Shown here in pieces: positions 20,654 to 21,164 of a stretch of 21,164 nucleotides of DNA. The stretch's first letter is position 1. Every line of letters starts with the position of its first letter. The stretch is from Prevotella sp. UBA2756 (GTDB lineage Bacteria; Bacteroidota; Bacteroidia; Bacteroidales; Bacteroidaceae), in assembly GCA_002353205.1 (NCBI GenBank), contig DEJE01000020.1, positions 153,718 through 174,881 on the forward strand, in the 5' to 3' direction. Position numbers and translations under genes: made by a program. The notes under the pieces were generated by a model that was not told where the DNA came from, did not search any database, and worked only from the letters and a program-made list of their open reading frames with translations.

Positions 20654-20763
20654 AAAATGAGCCATCTTACACTCCAAAATGAGCCATTCTGCTCTCCAAA
20701 ATGACGCATTCTGCGCGCCGAAATGACTCATTTTAGAGTGTAAAATGAGCCATTTTGGAAGCT
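20654..20763. repeat. Tandem array of five 22-bp units with palindromic heads
   Basis: Five contiguous 22-base units begin at 20654, 20676, 20698, 20720 and 20742. Each starts with a variant of AAAATGAGCCATTCT or the near-palindromic GAAATGACTCATTTT, followed by a variable 7-9 base tail (for example ACACTCC, CTCTCC, GCGCGCC). The head is conserved and the tail diverges, as for repeated binding sites or hairpins. The sequence 20764-20940 beyond it shows nothing recognisable. Confidence 0.88.
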
Positions 20764-20940
20764 TTGAAAATGTAAAGAAAATACAAGATGTTTGTTTTCA
20801 GCCTGTTACAACTTTCGAGAGAATCGCTCATTTGCGTCCACCTGATTTTTATTTCAGAAAGACGGCACTCTCAGAGGCTTAAAACAGACTTTTTGTTAAG
20901 AAAAATCATCAACCAGCCAGTTCTCTCTCCCTCGTGACAA

Positions 20941-21105
20941 CGGAATCCCCATAATCCCGCAGCTTCGTCATCCCGTCATCCCGAAGTCCCGTCATCCCGG
21001 AATACCGTCATCCCGAAATCCCCGATATTCCGAAATCCCGATATTCCGGAATTCCGGAATCCCGTTATATCGGAATTCCGTAATAACGAAAATCCCGAAA
21101 TCCCG
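20941..21105 (+). repeat. 8-bp tandem array at the right end
   Basis: About 20 units of 8 bases in steady phase, for example CGTCATCC at 20966, 20974, 20990 and 21006, then CGAAATCC, CCGATATT, CCGGAATC. It has the same period and core (GGAAT-CC) as the array at 271-462, but the C-rich strand is here the plus strand, so the two arrays are in opposite orientation. The last 59 bases of the window (AT-rich TATATAATATATAATAATG and beyond) contain no gene I can support. Confidence 0.85.
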
Positions 21106-21164
21106 CCTCTCTATATAATATATAATAATGTGTATGGCGTCCTCCGCCGTCATGTTTTGTCCTA

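Noticed and set aside
20330..20731. Minus-strand open frames of 123 and 133 codons upstream of the Bax-inhibitor gene
   Set aside because: The N-terminal part is a translation of the 22-bp repeats, and the remainder contains the Bax promoter. No family resemblance, and two overlapping frames are equally open.
20654..20763. CRISPR array
   Set aside because: Period is 22 bp with a conserved head and only 7-9 variable bases; there are no spacers of 25-40 bases and no cas genes.

Overview
The window looks like chromosomal DNA of a Prevotella-type member of the Bacteroidetes. This rests on the N-succinylornithine-type carbamoyltransferase, TAnnTTTG promoter boxes, A-rich leaders with weak ribosome binding sites, a BACON-domain lipoprotein, a large surface protein with a Bacteroidetes-style C-terminus, and a membrane-anchored AraC-type regulator. 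All confident genes lie on the minus strand, so the region is transcribed from right to left.

Layout in transcription order. A Bax-inhibitor-1 membrane protein (about 20.3-19.5 kb) has its own promoter and terminator. A first arginine block follows: argR, a GNAT acyltransferase fused to a DUF559 nuclease domain, argG, a stand-alone DUF559 gene, and argC (19.3-14.8 kb). An accessory block comes next (14.7-7.1 kb): a Kelch-propeller/transmembrane/AraC regulator, a ~1,700-residue secreted sialidase-like/LamG protein, and a small BACON lipoprotein. The second arginine/proline block (6.9-0 kb) has its own promoter and holds argD, proC, an XRE-cupin regulator, an acyl-CoA synthetase, proB, proA and the start of the N-succinylornithine carbamoyltransferase gene. 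The arginine genes convert glutamate through acylated (probably succinylated) intermediates to ornithine and then toward arginine. proB, proA and proC make proline from the same precursor. ArgR probably senses arginine and represses its own operon.

The most unusual feature is a family of seven G/C-run palindromes of about 30-37 bp between 15.1 and 18.2 kb. Three lie in frame inside argC, one forms the start of argG, one forms the linker of the GNAT-DUF559 fusion, and two lie in a tandem duplication after argG. Both DUF559 nuclease genes are bracketed by these palindromes in inverted orientation. In both cases the 3' end of the DUF559 frame supplies the start codon of the next gene (argC or argG), and the palindrome then becomes that protein's N-terminal extension. 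I read this as a candidate family of small nuclease-encoding mobile units that insert at gene boundaries without breaking operons, with solo palindromes spread inside proteins.

Other repeats are strict 8-bp arrays at both ends of the window, a 5 x 22-bp array near the right end, and a 7-bp array between argC and the regulator. I saw no tRNA, rRNA, CRISPR, transposase or phage genes. The 900 bases at the right end hold the Bax promoter and repeats but no gene I can support.
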